Source: a virus. Taken from it: 64,000 nucleotides of DNA. The stretch's first letter is position 1. Each line of letters begins with the position of its first letter. Positions 32,107 to 40,202 of this stretch are shown piece by piece. The stretch is taken from IMG/VR virus record IMGVR_UViG_3300010371_000002, positions 29,961 to 93,960 of that record. One strand, given 5' to 3'. The position numbers and the translations under genes are program-made. The notes below the pieces were generated by a model, which was not told the origin of the DNA, searched no databases, and saw only the letters and a list, made by a program, of their open reading frames with translations.

Positions 32107-32363
32107 ACAAACTGAAGATCTAGAGGGCCGGGCTGATCCTATTTACAGGACTATTCGAAATCGCCCCGGTTCGGAAATTGCCGACCCCTTCGTGTTAGAC
32201 CACCTGCACACCATCAAATCTTGTCATACAAGCCCGCGCTCCAATTTCCAGGTGAAGCGCGGGTATTGCCTGGTTGAATAAATTTTACTGCATCCCTGGT
32301 TGGATGTAAATCATTATGGTCATCACGCTATACGCAATTTACGGATAAGGCCGGTTGCTCGGT
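32107..32363. other. Intergenic gap with hairpins, no gene seen
   Basis: No frame with coding character was found. An 8-bp hairpin, CCCGCGCT (32233-32240) with AGCGCGGG (32256-32263), lies in the middle, and a weaker CATCC/GGATG hairpin follows near 32291. They may end transcription of the gene at 32364, but there are no clear T-tracts. Confidence 0.45.
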
Positions 32364-32600
32364 TTATCGCTGCCGTTTTCGGTGCCTGCGCCTTACACCG
32401 CCCAGGTTCTCTCTGTCGGTGGAGCGGAACACCTGGACAATATCGTCTGACAGGCCCGTTAAGCGCGCAACCTCGGCATCGCTGATATGCGGCCATCGTG
32501 CGTCGGTTGATCGCAGATAATCCAGCCATTCCCGGATCACGGTCGGAGGATCGCGATACTGACCCGGCATACCCTCCCCATGCTGCTGATTTGCTTCCAT
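32364..32600 (-). CDS. Small HTH-like protein
   Basis: The product has 78 residues. The central HISDAEVARLTGLSDDIVQV looks like a helix-turn-helix, followed by a strongly basic tail (RRRHRKRQR). It stops just before the HNH promoter region, so it may regulate neighbouring genes. Family uncertain. Confidence 0.6.
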   Translation of the reverse strand: MEANQQHGEGMPGQYRDPPTVIREWLDYLRSTDARWPHISDAEVARLTGLSDDIVQVFRSTDRENLGGVRRRHRKRQR

Positions 32601-32602
32601 CC

Positions 32603-33244
32603 CTACTCTCCCTTAAGCCTATCGGTGTCGATCACGGCCCATCCGCAGGCAACGTTATAGACCCACGTGCCCCCAACAAGCGCCTTCCCCGCCGCCTCAT
32701 GCACATGCCCGCATATCACCAATTTCGGCTTGATCTCATGGATCTTATCAAGTAACGCCTGACTGCCAATATGTGATCCATCGGCCGCCATATCCAGCAC
32801 CCCAAAGGGAGGACAATGAGAAACAATCACATCCGTACCCAATGGTATTCTTTCGAAGGCAGCTTGTTCGACTTCGGGGCGCGTGGTCATGTCCCGCCAC
32901 ATCGATGCGATCTGAGGCATGTTATAACAAGGCGACATATTGACCCCATAGAATGACGGCCAGCCCTCGCGCGGACGGGATGCCATCTGGTCAATACTCT
33001 TTGCTCCCGTCCAAGGGAATGAAAGCGGGTGCAGGCCGAAATCATGGTTGCCAGGTATCCAGAGAACAGGGGTGGATAGCCCCAACTGCTGCATCCACCA
33101 CGTAGCCCGTTCTATTTCCCATGGACGCCTGCACCCCAATTCGGTGATGTCTCCTGCGATTACGATCACATCAGCGGCGGGAAGTTTTGCTGGGTCGAAC
33201 TTTTCGAACCGGCTATGAATATCACTCATGGCGAGTATTCTCAT
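32603..33244 (-). CDS. Calcineurin-like metallophosphoesterase
   Basis: The product has 213 residues with all family motifs in order: MSDIHSRFE, AGDITELG, PGNHDFG, SHCPPFG and CGHVHEA. These bind two metal ions and hydrolyse phosphomono- or diesters. Phage members may cleave nucleotides, cyclic nucleotides or DNA ends; the substrate here is unknown. The ATG overlaps the stop of the truncated gene before it. Confidence 0.88.
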   Translation of the reverse strand: MRILAMSDIHSRFEKFDPAKLPAADVIVIAGDITELGCRRPWEIERATWWMQQLGLSTPVLWIPGNHDFGLHPLSFPWTGAKSIDQMASRPREGWPSFYGVNMSPCYNMPQIASMWRDMTTRPEVEQAAFERIPLGTDVIVSHCPPFGVLDMAADGSHIGSQALLDKIHEIKPKLVICGHVHEAAGKALVGGTWVYNVACGWAVIDTDRLKGE

Positions 33245-33375
33245 AATTTCACAGTAAACTCTTCGGCATGGAAGCCCGTTCGCTTCAGCGCCCGGAGGAA
33301 TGCCGTCCTTTCCTTCTTGTATTGAGTATTTCTTGTTTTAATTCTACTCTGAATAGGGTATAATTCAGTGTACAT
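33241..33375 (-). pseudogene. Gene remnant cut at its 5' end by the TnpB element
   Basis: The frame ends with KKERTAFLRALKRTGFHAEE and overlaps the next gene's start by 4 bp, as normal genes here do. Upstream, the frame runs into the left end of the TnpB element and its promoter. An ATG at 33375 gives 44 residues. The sequence looks like the C-terminus of a protein that lost its N-terminus when the element landed. Confidence 0.45.
33349..33368. promoter_or_regulatory. Promoter and hairpin at the TnpB left end
   Basis: TATAAT (33359-33364) lies nine nt before the tnpB ATG. CTGAAT (33349-33354) and ATTCAG (33363-33368) form a small hairpin overlapping it, which may be part of the element's left-end structure and may also limit expression. 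Confidence 0.45.
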
Positions 33376-34453
33376 GAAGCAAGTAATCGTCCTGAAATTG
33401 GAACCATCGCCCGAGCAGTATAAATCGCTCCTGGAAACGATGGAGGCTTTCAATATTGGCTGCCAGTATGTTGCCGATGTTGCCTATGAGAAGCGTCTTG
33501 CGAACAAGATCGCGCTCCAAAAGATCGTGTACGGCGAGCTTCGCGGCACCTATGGCCTTTCGTCTCAAATGGCGATCCGAGCGATTGCGAAAGCCTGTGA
33601 AGCCTACAAGCGTGACCGGCGCATTCACGTTCAGTTCGACCTCTACGGCGCGATGGTCTACGATCAGCGCATTATGAGCTTTAAGGGGCTGACACACGTT
33701 TCGCTGCTGTGCTTGGCCGGACGAGAGATTGTCCCGATACGGTATGGCGCTTATCAGTCCGCAAGGATCGATAGAGCCAAAGGACAGGCCGACCTCATTT
33801 ATCGCGACGGCGTTTTCTGGCTTTGTGTGACTATCGATCTGCCCACGTCGCCGCCAATAGACCCGACTGGCGTTATTGGTGTTGACCTTGGAGTTATCAA
33901 TCTCGCGGTCGATAGTGACGGGGAAATGCACTCGGGCGATTCCGTCAAACAATGTCGCCGACGGTTTCAGAAACTTCGTGCTGGGCTTCAGTCGTGCGGT
34001 ACGAAGTCGGCCAAGCGACACCTGAAGCGTATCCGGCAAAAGGAGTCTCGTTATCAGCGATGGGTCAACCATAATATTTCGAAGCATCTTGTGAGCAAGG
34101 CATTCGTTGAGCAAAAGGCACTCGCGATCGAAGACCTGAAAGGCATTCGCGACCGAGTAACGGTACGGAAGACTCACCGCTACGAGCGGATCTCCTGGGC
34201 ATTCAATCAGATGCGCCAGTTTCTCACCTACAAGTGCGAGGCTGCCGGTATTCCACTGATTGTTGTCGATCCGCGCAACACCAGCAGGATTTGTCCTGCG
34301 TGCGGTCATTGCGCCAAAGAGAACCGCCGCAGCCAAAGCGAATTCCTTTGCGTAGAATGTGGCCTGGAAATGAACGCCGACCTTGTGGGGGCGATCAATA
34401 TCCAGGCACGGGGCATTGTAACTTGCCCTATGGTCTCGATTACAGCAATGTAA
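33374..34453 (+). mobile_element. tnpB: TnpB RNA-guided nuclease of an IS605-type element without tnpA
   Basis: The product has 359 residues from the ATG at 33374. It holds the three RuvC acidic motifs, GVDLGVINLAVD, ALAIEDLKGI and NADLVGAINI, and between the last two a zinc finger CPACGHC with CVECGLE. TnpB proteins are programmable DNA nucleases ancestral to Cas12 and act with an omega RNA from the element's right end. No tnpA is adjacent, so this is a TnpB-only unit mobilised in trans, if at all. The catalytic residues look intact. It is the only plus-strand gene in this early region. Confidence 0.88.
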
Positions 34454-34486
34454 TTAGGGACAAACCTCCCTGGCTTTAGCCGGGAG
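34454..34486 (+). ncRNA. IS605-type right end / omega RNA 3' hairpin
   Basis: Just after the tnpB stop, CTCCC-t-GGCT-TT-AGCC-GGGAG (34466-34486) forms the long hairpin typical of IS605/IS1341 right ends, where the guide RNA scaffold finishes. The guide would be the bases directly to its right, from about 34487, inside the 3' end of the next gene. Confidence 0.65.
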
Positions 34487-34487
34487 A

Positions 34488-34883
34488 TCAGTTACTACGA
34501 ATATCTTCAATGGCCTTTTGCTGCGTGCTGACCACTCCCTGAAGGCGCTCCACTTCCGCAAGCAAGTCCGTCACATCCTGCCGGGAATGAGCGATGAATG
34601 AAGCGTCCGGCAGCAAAGCGTGATTCATGTCCCGCTTCCACCACTCACTGAAAGACCGCATGATACCGCCACGGTCATTCTTGGTTCGTTCAGCGAATCG
34701 GGGTTCGGCACCGTGCATACCCCGACGCACGAAGTCCATGATACAGAGCAGTCCAGAGTGAGGCGCGGTCAACTGAGGATCTTCTTTGCCGCCATAATAT
34801 CGCCATTGCCATGGACCGGGTGTTGCGGCCGCATCACGTGCCTTGATTTCGTCAATTCTCTCTTGGGTCAACATTTCAGACAC
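34488..34883 (-). CDS. Phage protein with ATPGPW motif (Ea22-like)
   Basis: The product has 131 residues: a short helix, AAATPGPWQWRYYGG, a variable centre, then DASFIAHSRQDVTDLLAEVE and a coiled coil. This pattern recurs in many phage early proteins of unknown role. Its stop codon lies within a few bases of the TnpB element's right end, so insertion happened right at its 3' border without damaging it. ATG overlaps the upstream gene. Confidence 0.7.
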   Translation of the reverse strand: MSEMLTQERIDEIKARDAAATPGPWQWRYYGGKEDPQLTAPHSGLLCIMDFVRRGMHGAEPRFAERTKNDRGGIMRSFSEWWKRDMNHALLPDASFIAHSRQDVTDLLAEVERLQGVVSTQQKAIEDIRSN

Positions 34884-35313
34884 ACTCCTGAATCAGGGGA
34901 CCACTGGAAACCCACGAGGAAGCGATTTTCAGCGCTTCGGGCCATGTTTCGGCAAACTGGACCATCGGCAGGCAGTGGAAGACATTCTCACGATGGCCCA
35001 CGACTATGCAGGTCATGTTCCAAGCCATTGCCGCACCGAACTCGACATGCCGGCCGCCGCGACTATTGCCGCTCCGTGGCGGCTCCGTGAACGAGATGCA
35101 GTAATCGGCCTCGAAAAGGTCGTCCCAGTCCTCAACGGCGAACCGCTCCCGTTCCTCGGCCAAACCCTCTTCGCTCAGTCCCTTGTCATCGACCTGATGG
35201 TTGCCATTGAGCCATCGGCTTGTCACGGTGAACCCGAGTGCCTCCAGTTCCTTGCGGTATCCGCATAATTCCTCACGGCGGCTATATCGAGCCGCTAGAT
35301 AAACTTTTGCCAA
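34876..35313 (-). CDS. Nucleoside 2-deoxyribosyltransferase-like protein
   Basis: The product has 145 residues starting MAKVYLAARYSRREEL, then EALGFTVTSRWLNG, the acidic EDWDDLFEADYCISFTEPPR and GGRHVEFGAAMAWNMTCIVV plus GHRENVFH. This is the fold pattern of nucleoside 2-deoxyribosyltransferase-like phage proteins, which may scavenge or edit nucleotides. It is part of a nucleotide-metabolism group with ThyX and the DUF3310 protein. Confidence 0.75.
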   Translation of the reverse strand: MAKVYLAARYSRREELCGYRKELEALGFTVTSRWLNGNHQVDDKGLSEEGLAEERERFAVEDWDDLFEADYCISFTEPPRSGNSRGGRHVEFGAAMAWNMTCIVVGHRENVFHCLPMVQFAETWPEALKIASSWVSSGPLIQECV

Positions 35314-35334
35314 TGTGATTTCTCCTATCGCGAT

Positions 35335-35535
35335 CTATTTCCAGTCGTTTAAATCGAAAGTCGTTTGTCGTGGCGTCTCGGCCATAACCGGCATCACCCC
35401 TGTGATGGCCTCGAACCCCAGCGCCCTATCCTGTGTGACCACGCCCTGTCCGTCACACAACAGGCATGGGAGTTGTCCACATGGTGCGAGGCTGTTGCTG
35501 ATGGTTTTGCGGCCACCACAGGCAGGACAGATCAT
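35335..35535 (-). CDS. Small zinc-finger protein (DnaJ-type knuckles)
   Basis: The product has 66 residues with CPACGGRK and CLLCDGQG separated by 17 residues, a single CxxCxG zinc module like half of a DnaJ zinc domain. The last codons overlap the next gene's start region by 4 bp. Function unknown. Confidence 0.7.
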   Translation of the reverse strand: MICPACGGRKTISNSLAPCGQLPCLLCDGQGVVTQDRALGFEAITGVMPVMAETPRQTTFDLNDWK

Positions 35536-35969
35536 TGCTTTTCGAGTTCCGTAACCTCATCCTCAATGGCCGTAATGGCGGCATTTAGGGATTGCCGCAC
35601 ACCGTTGCCGATAGCCATGTAGACGATCTGCTGAATCGCCACATATCGCTTCTCCGTAAGCGTCCACGCCTCTGCAATCTCATTCAGCTCAATGATCGGG
35701 CATTCCAGAACGCGCGCTCCACGGTCATTGTTGGCCCGGTTCAGGTACCAGAGTGCCTTTTTGAGATCTTCGATGGTCGCCTCGGTTTTCGTCTTGCCCT
35801 GCGGCACCTTCTCACCGGCGCGGGCGATGTATTTGATCGCGTTACCGATACAGAACCCCCATCCGAGTCCCATATCCTCGATCACATCAATGACTTCGAT
35901 CCCGCTTTCGGCCCGGTAATGAGAAGGGTGGTCAATGGCCTCCGGTTTAACTTTGGTTTCAGGCTGCAT
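35532..35969 (-). CDS. DUF3310 family protein
   Basis: The product has 145 residues containing IDHPSHYRAESGIEVIDVIE and FCIGNAIKYIARAGEK, the family signature of DUF3310 (SaV-like) phage proteins often found with nucleotide metabolism genes. A second helical region follows. It overlaps the thyX 3' end by 11 bp. Precise activity unknown. Confidence 0.82.
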   Translation of the reverse strand: MQPETKVKPEAIDHPSHYRAESGIEVIDVIEDMGLGWGFCIGNAIKYIARAGEKVPQGKTKTEATIEDLKKALWYLNRANNDRGARVLECPIIELNEIAEAWTLTEKRYVAIQQIVYMAIGNGVRQSLNAAITAIEDEVTELEKQ

Positions 35970-36822
35970 GGTTGGCCTCCTGCGCAGGCTTGTAACTGCG
36001 CATCTCCTCTTTGAAATCCTTGCGGAACTGGGCGAACCCGACGAAGTTGCCCGATTGAATCGGCATCGAGAGTGCTTTTGCCGCGTGCTCGAATGGACTC
36101 CAATGCCCGCCGGTCGTCAGCCGCCGGAACAAACTCAAATCCCCGGATGGGTCGCGCTTGCCATCGTGCGTCAAATAGCTCACCCGAGCACACCGGGCCA
36201 CCGATATCTCTCTGATACGCTCGGCTGGCGCACGGCCTTCGAACTCGCGATATGCCCACTCGATGTCCAACGCCTCAATGTAGGGCAAATGCCATTGTCC
36301 GGCCTCAAGACGCCTCGGAGTGGCAGAGAAATACAGATCGCGCATCATCTCGGCGATCACGCGGATTTCCGGCTGGGCGAGCGGGTCGCATCGCTGGGCG
36401 AAGAAATTGCCGTAGTCCGTCGCGGAAACGATGGCCGTGTGCCACAGGAACGGCTCCAGGAGGCGGTTCGCGATCTGCTTGTGGACATGGTGATTCAGCA
36501 TGCATTCTGCGCACTCCACCGCACGGTCCCGAGCCGTGAGCCAATCTTCCTTCGCCAGCGCCATGTCTGCTTCGTCAAGCTCTTCTGCTGCTTGCATACC
36601 GCCCTGGTTCTTGCCCCACCAGACGGGCAGGAATGGATCGATCTTAACGCGCTCCAGCATCTTCGCCACCGGGATGGCCCGCGACGACGCGCTGTTGCGG
36701 CTGAAGAGGCGGTGCGTATTGAACTCTGCGAGCACGATTCGCGGGAATGTTATCTCGAACGTCGTCAGCCGATTTTCGGCCGGGTTGATGCTATCAGCGA
36801 TGATTTTTGCGGCGTATGCCAT
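35959..36822 (-). CDS. thyX: Flavin-dependent thymidylate synthase
   Basis: The product has 287 residues with the ThyX nucleotide-binding segment in its common phage form, FNTHRLFSRNSASSRAIPVA, and the later GGHWSPFEHAA and FVGFAQFRKDF motifs. ThyX makes dTMP from dUMP using FAD, NADPH and methylene-tetrahydrofolate, which supports phage DNA synthesis. Two imperfect 17-bp direct repeats (about 36835-36871) lie in its leader before AAGGAA. Confidence 0.92.
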   Translation of the reverse strand: MAYAAKIIADSINPAENRLTTFEITFPRIVLAEFNTHRLFSRNSASSRAIPVAKMLERVKIDPFLPVWWGKNQGGMQAAEELDEADMALAKEDWLTARDRAVECAECMLNHHVHKQIANRLLEPFLWHTAIVSATDYGNFFAQRCDPLAQPEIRVIAEMMRDLYFSATPRRLEAGQWHLPYIEALDIEWAYREFEGRAPAERIREISVARCARVSYLTHDGKRDPSGDLSLFRRLTTGGHWSPFEHAAKALSMPIQSGNFVGFAQFRKDFKEEMRSYKPAQEANHAA

Positions 36823-36887
36823 GGTTTAATTGGTTCCTTATCGGTATTTATTGGTCTTATTTCGGTTTCCCGGTGTCAGAAAAGTGT

Positions 36888-37118
36888 CTATGGGTTTTCC
36901 ATGTCTGTCTTGCGTTTCACCGCAGTCCACGGATATCCCAAGGTCGTGGTCTCAACCTCTGGATCACGACAAAGCCGGGTATAGAAATCCGCTGACCGGT
37001 CATTCGCGGTCGCCTCAAAACATGAGAACCGACCAACCTGCAACACGGTGCTACGGAAATTCTCGTAGGTCATCGAAGGTGTCACTGTAGGGCATTCGCC
37101 AAAACTATCCAGTCTCAT
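36888..37118 (-). CDS. Hypothetical protein
   Basis: The product has 76 residues (MRLDSFGECPTVTPSMTYEN), coupled by a 4-bp overlap to the gene before it. Compact, mixed charge, one possible catalytic Cys but no motif. Not recognised. Confidence 0.6.
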   Translation of the reverse strand: MRLDSFGECPTVTPSMTYENFRSTVLQVGRFSCFEATANDRSADFYTRLCRDPEVETTTLGYPWTAVKRKTDMENP

Positions 37119-37384
37119 AATGCAAGCTCCATTTCACTTTCCGTTCGCTGCTCTGCGCTGTATTTCCCCAGTGCGTCCAATGCTTCAAGTGGTTCACTCA
37201 GTACTTCGGGGATGTCTCGGAGAGATGCACCGATCACGAGGTCAGGATCGTAGTCTTCGCGGGCTGGAATGCTCATAACCCAGTCGCGGCGGCCGTGGCA
37301 CAGATCGGACACCATTTTATGAGCCGCATCGTTGCGGCGGAGAACATCTTCGAGTTGCAGTTCTTCGGCAGAAGTGGTGGTCAA
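37115..37384 (-). CDS. Hypothetical helical protein (TTG start)
   Basis: The product has 89 residues starting at TTG 37384, chosen because AGAGG lies seven nt upstream and the TTG overlaps the preceding stop (TTGA). It contains EELQLEDVLRRNDAAHKMVS and a helical C-terminus. Not recognised. Confidence 0.6.
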   Translation of the reverse strand: MTTTSAEELQLEDVLRRNDAAHKMVSDLCHGRRDWVMSIPAREDYDPDLVIGASLRDIPEVLSEPLEALDALGKYSAEQRTESEMELAL

Positions 37385-37650
37385 TTGGTGGCCTCTTTCG
37401 CGCACTCCTTTGCGATTGGGTAATGCCCCCATGAGCTGCCTTTTTGCCCAGGCTCATTGCTCCGCGTGCATTCGAGCGTGTGGTCGGTATGATGCGGACA
37501 ACGCTTGTTGCCGCAAAGCTCGCAGGCATAGCGGAATCCATGTCCAAGAAATCGGTCCTGCCATGGTGCATCTTTGGGCAAAGTATTCTGGCGGTGGGCA
37601 AAGCACCGCTCACAGCCGCATGTCTCGATAATTTGATACTCTGTCGTCAC
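37381..37650 (-). CDS. Zinc-binding Cys/His-rich protein
   Basis: The product has 89 residues with ETCGCERCFAHR, YACELCGNKRCPHHTDH and a further Cys, enough for two zinc sites. Similar small Cys-rich proteins are frequent in this genome. Function unknown. Confidence 0.65.
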   Translation of the reverse strand: MTTEYQIIETCGCERCFAHRQNTLPKDAPWQDRFLGHGFRYACELCGNKRCPHHTDHTLECTRSNEPGQKGSSWGHYPIAKECAKEATN

Positions 37651-37664
37651 TTCGTGCCGCCCTC

Positions 37665-37946
37665 CTACGCGGCGAGGTAGGCCGAGACGGCTTTATCCAG
37701 GCGAGACTCCGACGTGTAGCGACCCTTGTTCTTGTGGCGAGCTATCGCCGCTTCAGCAACCGGCTTCATTCGCCTTAGTTCGGTGTTCTCAGCCATGAGC
37801 CGATGCACTACCGTCAGGAGATAGCTCATATCGGCAAAGGCGGGATGGCGCGTACCGGATGCTTCCGCCATCTTCGCCGTAATCTCCGCGATCCGCTTTT
37901 CATCCGAGACAACCGCCATGAGAGCGCGGTGAATAAGGTCCGTCAT
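37665..37946 (-). CDS. Helical hypothetical protein
   Basis: The product has 93 residues, almost entirely helical (EITAKMAEASGTRH, LLTVVHRLMAENTELRRMKP), with a basic C-terminus. It overlaps the zinc protein gene upstream by 4 bp. Unknown role. Confidence 0.6.
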   Translation of the reverse strand: MTDLIHRALMAVVSDEKRIAEITAKMAEASGTRHPAFADMSYLLTVVHRLMAENTELRRMKPVAEAAIARHKNKGRYTSESRLDKAVSAYLAA

Positions 37947-38455
37947 GATGTCGCCCTTTCCGAAACAGATGATTCCTCCGCTTCATCAGACTCCTCGATC
38001 TCTTCCGCGCAATCCCCGACTTTGCGGATCGGTGTTGCGCGCCCACTCCCCTCACATCTCCTACACTTCTCATAAGGGTGATATGTCCGGCACGGGCTAC
38101 CCCTAAAGGAACAAGCCCTGCCTGTCCCATCACACTCCGGGCATGATTTTGCGAGCGGAGAGTTGTACGGCCAGGTTTTCTCTCGCACTCCCTGGCCGTA
38201 GCAGATACAGCACCGCGAACCATCGGCCATCTTCCCATCCGTGCAGCGATCACACTTCACGGTTTCAACAGGACGAAGGATATAGCTGCAGACGGTTTCT
38301 TTTGAGAATGCGCGGCCGCACGAGCTGCATTCGAGGTCATCGCCGCGTTCCCAGAGGTCTTCCTGGCGTGCGCCGCACCAGGGGCAGCGTTCGTCGTTGT
38401 CCTCTCGTTTGAGCGGCAATTCCGCGTCAGAAATAACTTTCTCTTCAGTGCTCAA
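37943..38455 (-). CDS. Multi-zinc protein with DnaJ-type CxxCxG repeats
   Basis: The product has 170 residues with at least six paired-cysteine knuckles: CPWCGA, CSSCGRA, CDRCTDG, CCICYGQG, CPECDGTG and CRRCEGSG. The last four resemble the DnaJ central zinc domain that holds unfolded protein. An acidic C-terminal tail follows. There is no J domain. It could be a co-chaperone-like or nucleic-acid-binding protein. Confidence 0.7.
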   Translation of the reverse strand: MSTEEKVISDAELPLKREDNDERCPWCGARQEDLWERGDDLECSSCGRAFSKETVCSYILRPVETVKCDRCTDGKMADGSRCCICYGQGVREKTWPYNSPLAKSCPECDGTGRACSFRGSPCRTYHPYEKCRRCEGSGRATPIRKVGDCAEEIEESDEAEESSVSERATS

Positions 38456-38469
38456 TTATCTCTCCTTGT

Positions 38470-38736
38470 CTATCCGAGGTCAGGCCATGCCGTGACGGTC
38501 ACGATGCTGGCATGGCGGTCGATTTGTCCGTGCCGGGTTCCCACCCAAATCTTCACCGTGACGCGCTGTGCATCTATCCAGGCGATGTCATCAAGCACAT
38601 CCGCGACGAAGCAGCGTTCATCGCTTGCCCGGTGCCAATAGTGGAGTTGATCCCATCGCTTCATAAGGCGGTCAAGCTGTTCAATGGTCTTACGTGGCGA
38701 GCCCGTCATATGAAACCGGAACGTCTCAGGAATCAC
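38470..38736 (-). CDS. Hypothetical protein
   Basis: The product has 88 residues (MIPETFRFHMTGSPRKTIEQ), His and Trp-rich, possibly an alpha/beta domain. Coupled to the HNH gene before it by a 4-bp overlap. Not recognised. Confidence 0.6.
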   Translation of the reverse strand: MIPETFRFHMTGSPRKTIEQLDRLMKRWDQLHYWHRASDERCFVADVLDDIAWIDAQRVTVKIWVGTRHGQIDRHASIVTVTAWPDLG

Positions 38737-39230
38737 GCAGACTCCTTTTTGGCCCGGCGAGCCGCGAGCGCCGCCGTAACGTCCTTGTGGCAGGGAATGC
38801 AGACGGTCCGGTAATTCTCCAGGCTACACTCCCCGCCGCCCTCGCAAACCGGGACGATATGGTCGGCATCCCAAGCATTCCGGGAATTGCTCCTAATAAA
38901 GCCCATTTGCTTCCCGGCGTCGTGCCACTCCTGGTAAGGCATCTCGCCCTTCTGTTTCGACCATGCTTTATGCGCCTTCACGGTGTCGAGTCTACAGAGC
39001 GCACAGACGCCCTTGTCCCGTTTGAATAACAAGGCCCTCACATAGCCGGGATCGGTGAGTATGCTGAACCGGTCCACGCACTCCTGACTGCACCAGCAAC
39101 GGCGTGGCGGCGTGACCTCCTTGCCGCACATCCGGCAGCATCGCCGCCCATTGGGTCCGACAGGAAGTTGATCCATGGGGCGAAGGATTTCACGGCGACG
39201 CATAGGGTCCATGGTTCTGCGCGTACTCAT
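38733..39230 (-). CDS. HNH endonuclease
   Basis: The product has 165 residues from ATG 39230 (shared with the stop before, TGATG; a TTG two codons earlier is possible). It has a Cys4 N-terminal knuckle (CRMCGKE with CWCSQEC), then CALCRLD, DADHIVPVCEGGGECSLENY and CIPCHKDVT, the HNH beta-beta-alpha-metal site. Long insert between the zinc pairs. Probably a mobile nuclease or recombination nuclease. Confidence 0.82.
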   Translation of the reverse strand: MSTRRTMDPMRRREILRPMDQLPVGPNGRRCCRMCGKEVTPPRRCWCSQECVDRFSILTDPGYVRALLFKRDKGVCALCRLDTVKAHKAWSKQKGEMPYQEWHDAGKQMGFIRSNSRNAWDADHIVPVCEGGGECSLENYRTVCIPCHKDVTAALAARRAKKESA

Positions 39231-39481
39231 CAGCAAATGTCCTCTTGCATCAAAGCCGCTTGAAGTTTCAGGTTCTCCCGAGCCTCATCCATTCGAATCC
39301 AAAGCCGTCGGATCGCATCGTGATACATCTCGGCTTCAGCAGGAAAAGCCGCTGCCGCGTCCAGAAGCTGTCGTTCGGCCTCACGGCACTGCGCGACCAT
39401 CTCTTCTTCGGTGAGCCGGTATCGTTCCGGGATCGGATTCTTGACCGCTTTAGGGATTGCGGTTATCGATTCGGTTGCCAT
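39230..39481 (-). CDS. Helical coiled-coil protein
   Basis: The product has 83 residues, predicted mostly coiled coil (EEEMVAQCREAERQLLDAAA, LWIRMDEARENLKLQAALMQ). Overlaps the HNH gene start. Unknown role. Confidence 0.6.
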   Translation of the reverse strand: MATESITAIPKAVKNPIPERYRLTEEEMVAQCREAERQLLDAAAAFPAEAEMYHDAIRRLWIRMDEARENLKLQAALMQEDIC

Positions 39482-39498
39482 AATTGCGAAAACTCCCG

Positions 39499-39993
39499 TT
39501 AAAACAGCGCAGATTGCTGAACGGCCGCAGGTGTCTCGGGTTCCCCCTGTGCGGATATGGCACCACCAGCAGGCGGGTCGTTCTTGTCAATCGGCGTGGC
39601 GTTGTGGCCGCGCTCCAGCATGTCGATCTCGTTGGCCCATATATCCAGGCAATAGGGCGAAAACGGGCATTCACCGTCCCGCAGGTCGGTATGACCGTGC
39701 TTGTTCCCAGGCGTGATCTGTGCGGAGACGGCCGCGAGATCATCCAGCAGCTTTCGGGTGGCCTGGATCAATTCCCGGCGCGAGAGGCGGGCGTGCTGCT
39801 TGCCCGAGCGGATGAAGTCCGTTTGCTTCGAGAGCTTCCGCTGAATGGCATCGGACTGAGCGTAGAGTTCCTCCGGGGCTTTGTTTTGGCCGATTAATGT
39901 AGTTTTTGTAGTCTCGTTTCCGGTGTTTTTCTCCTGAGTGGACGCGGTGTAACCGGCTGCTTTTGCCTTCGCTATTAATTCTTCAGCATTCAT
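39499..39993 (-). CDS. Helical protein with C-terminal QQSALF motif
   Basis: The product has 164 residues. It starts MNAEELIAKAKAAGYTASTQ and has a helical centre, a CPFSPYCLDIW segment and a disordered tail ending exactly QQSALF, a possible sliding-clamp motif. It is the first gene after the AT-rich iteron region, so it is probably expressed with the replication block. Confidence 0.6.
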   Translation of the reverse strand: MNAEELIAKAKAAGYTASTQEKNTGNETTKTTLIGQNKAPEELYAQSDAIQRKLSKQTDFIRSGKQHARLSRRELIQATRKLLDDLAAVSAQITPGNKHGHTDLRDGECPFSPYCLDIWANEIDMLERGHNATPIDKNDPPAGGAISAQGEPETPAAVQQSALF

Positions 39994-40202
39994 GATATAA
40001 AACCAAGCCTCTATATTTAGTAATATAGATTACAATATTGTTCAAAGTGTCTAGACTACGCGACTACAAAAACTACATAATTCGACAAATGAATTAATCG
40101 GGCAATTCCCCATCTTATTTTTCGGTCGATTTATGTAGTCTCGGTTTTTTGCAGTAATTTGCACTAAACTACATAATTCGGACGGACGGCGATTAGGGCA
40201 TC
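39994..40202. other. AT-rich region with three 13-bp iterons (origin or operator)
   Basis: Three copies of ACTACATAATTCG lie within 110 bp: 40072-40084 direct, 40127-40139 inverted with one change (as CGATTTATGTAGT), and 40168-40180 direct. The region is far more AT-rich than its surroundings, and lies beside the 3' end of the primase gene. Iterons plus AT-rich DNA next to replication genes suggest an origin; an operator for the genes to its left is the other reading. Confidence 0.55.

Noticed and set aside
33365-34336. 323-codon minus-strand frame over tnpB
   Set aside because: Antisense to the TnpB gene, which has all catalytic motifs.
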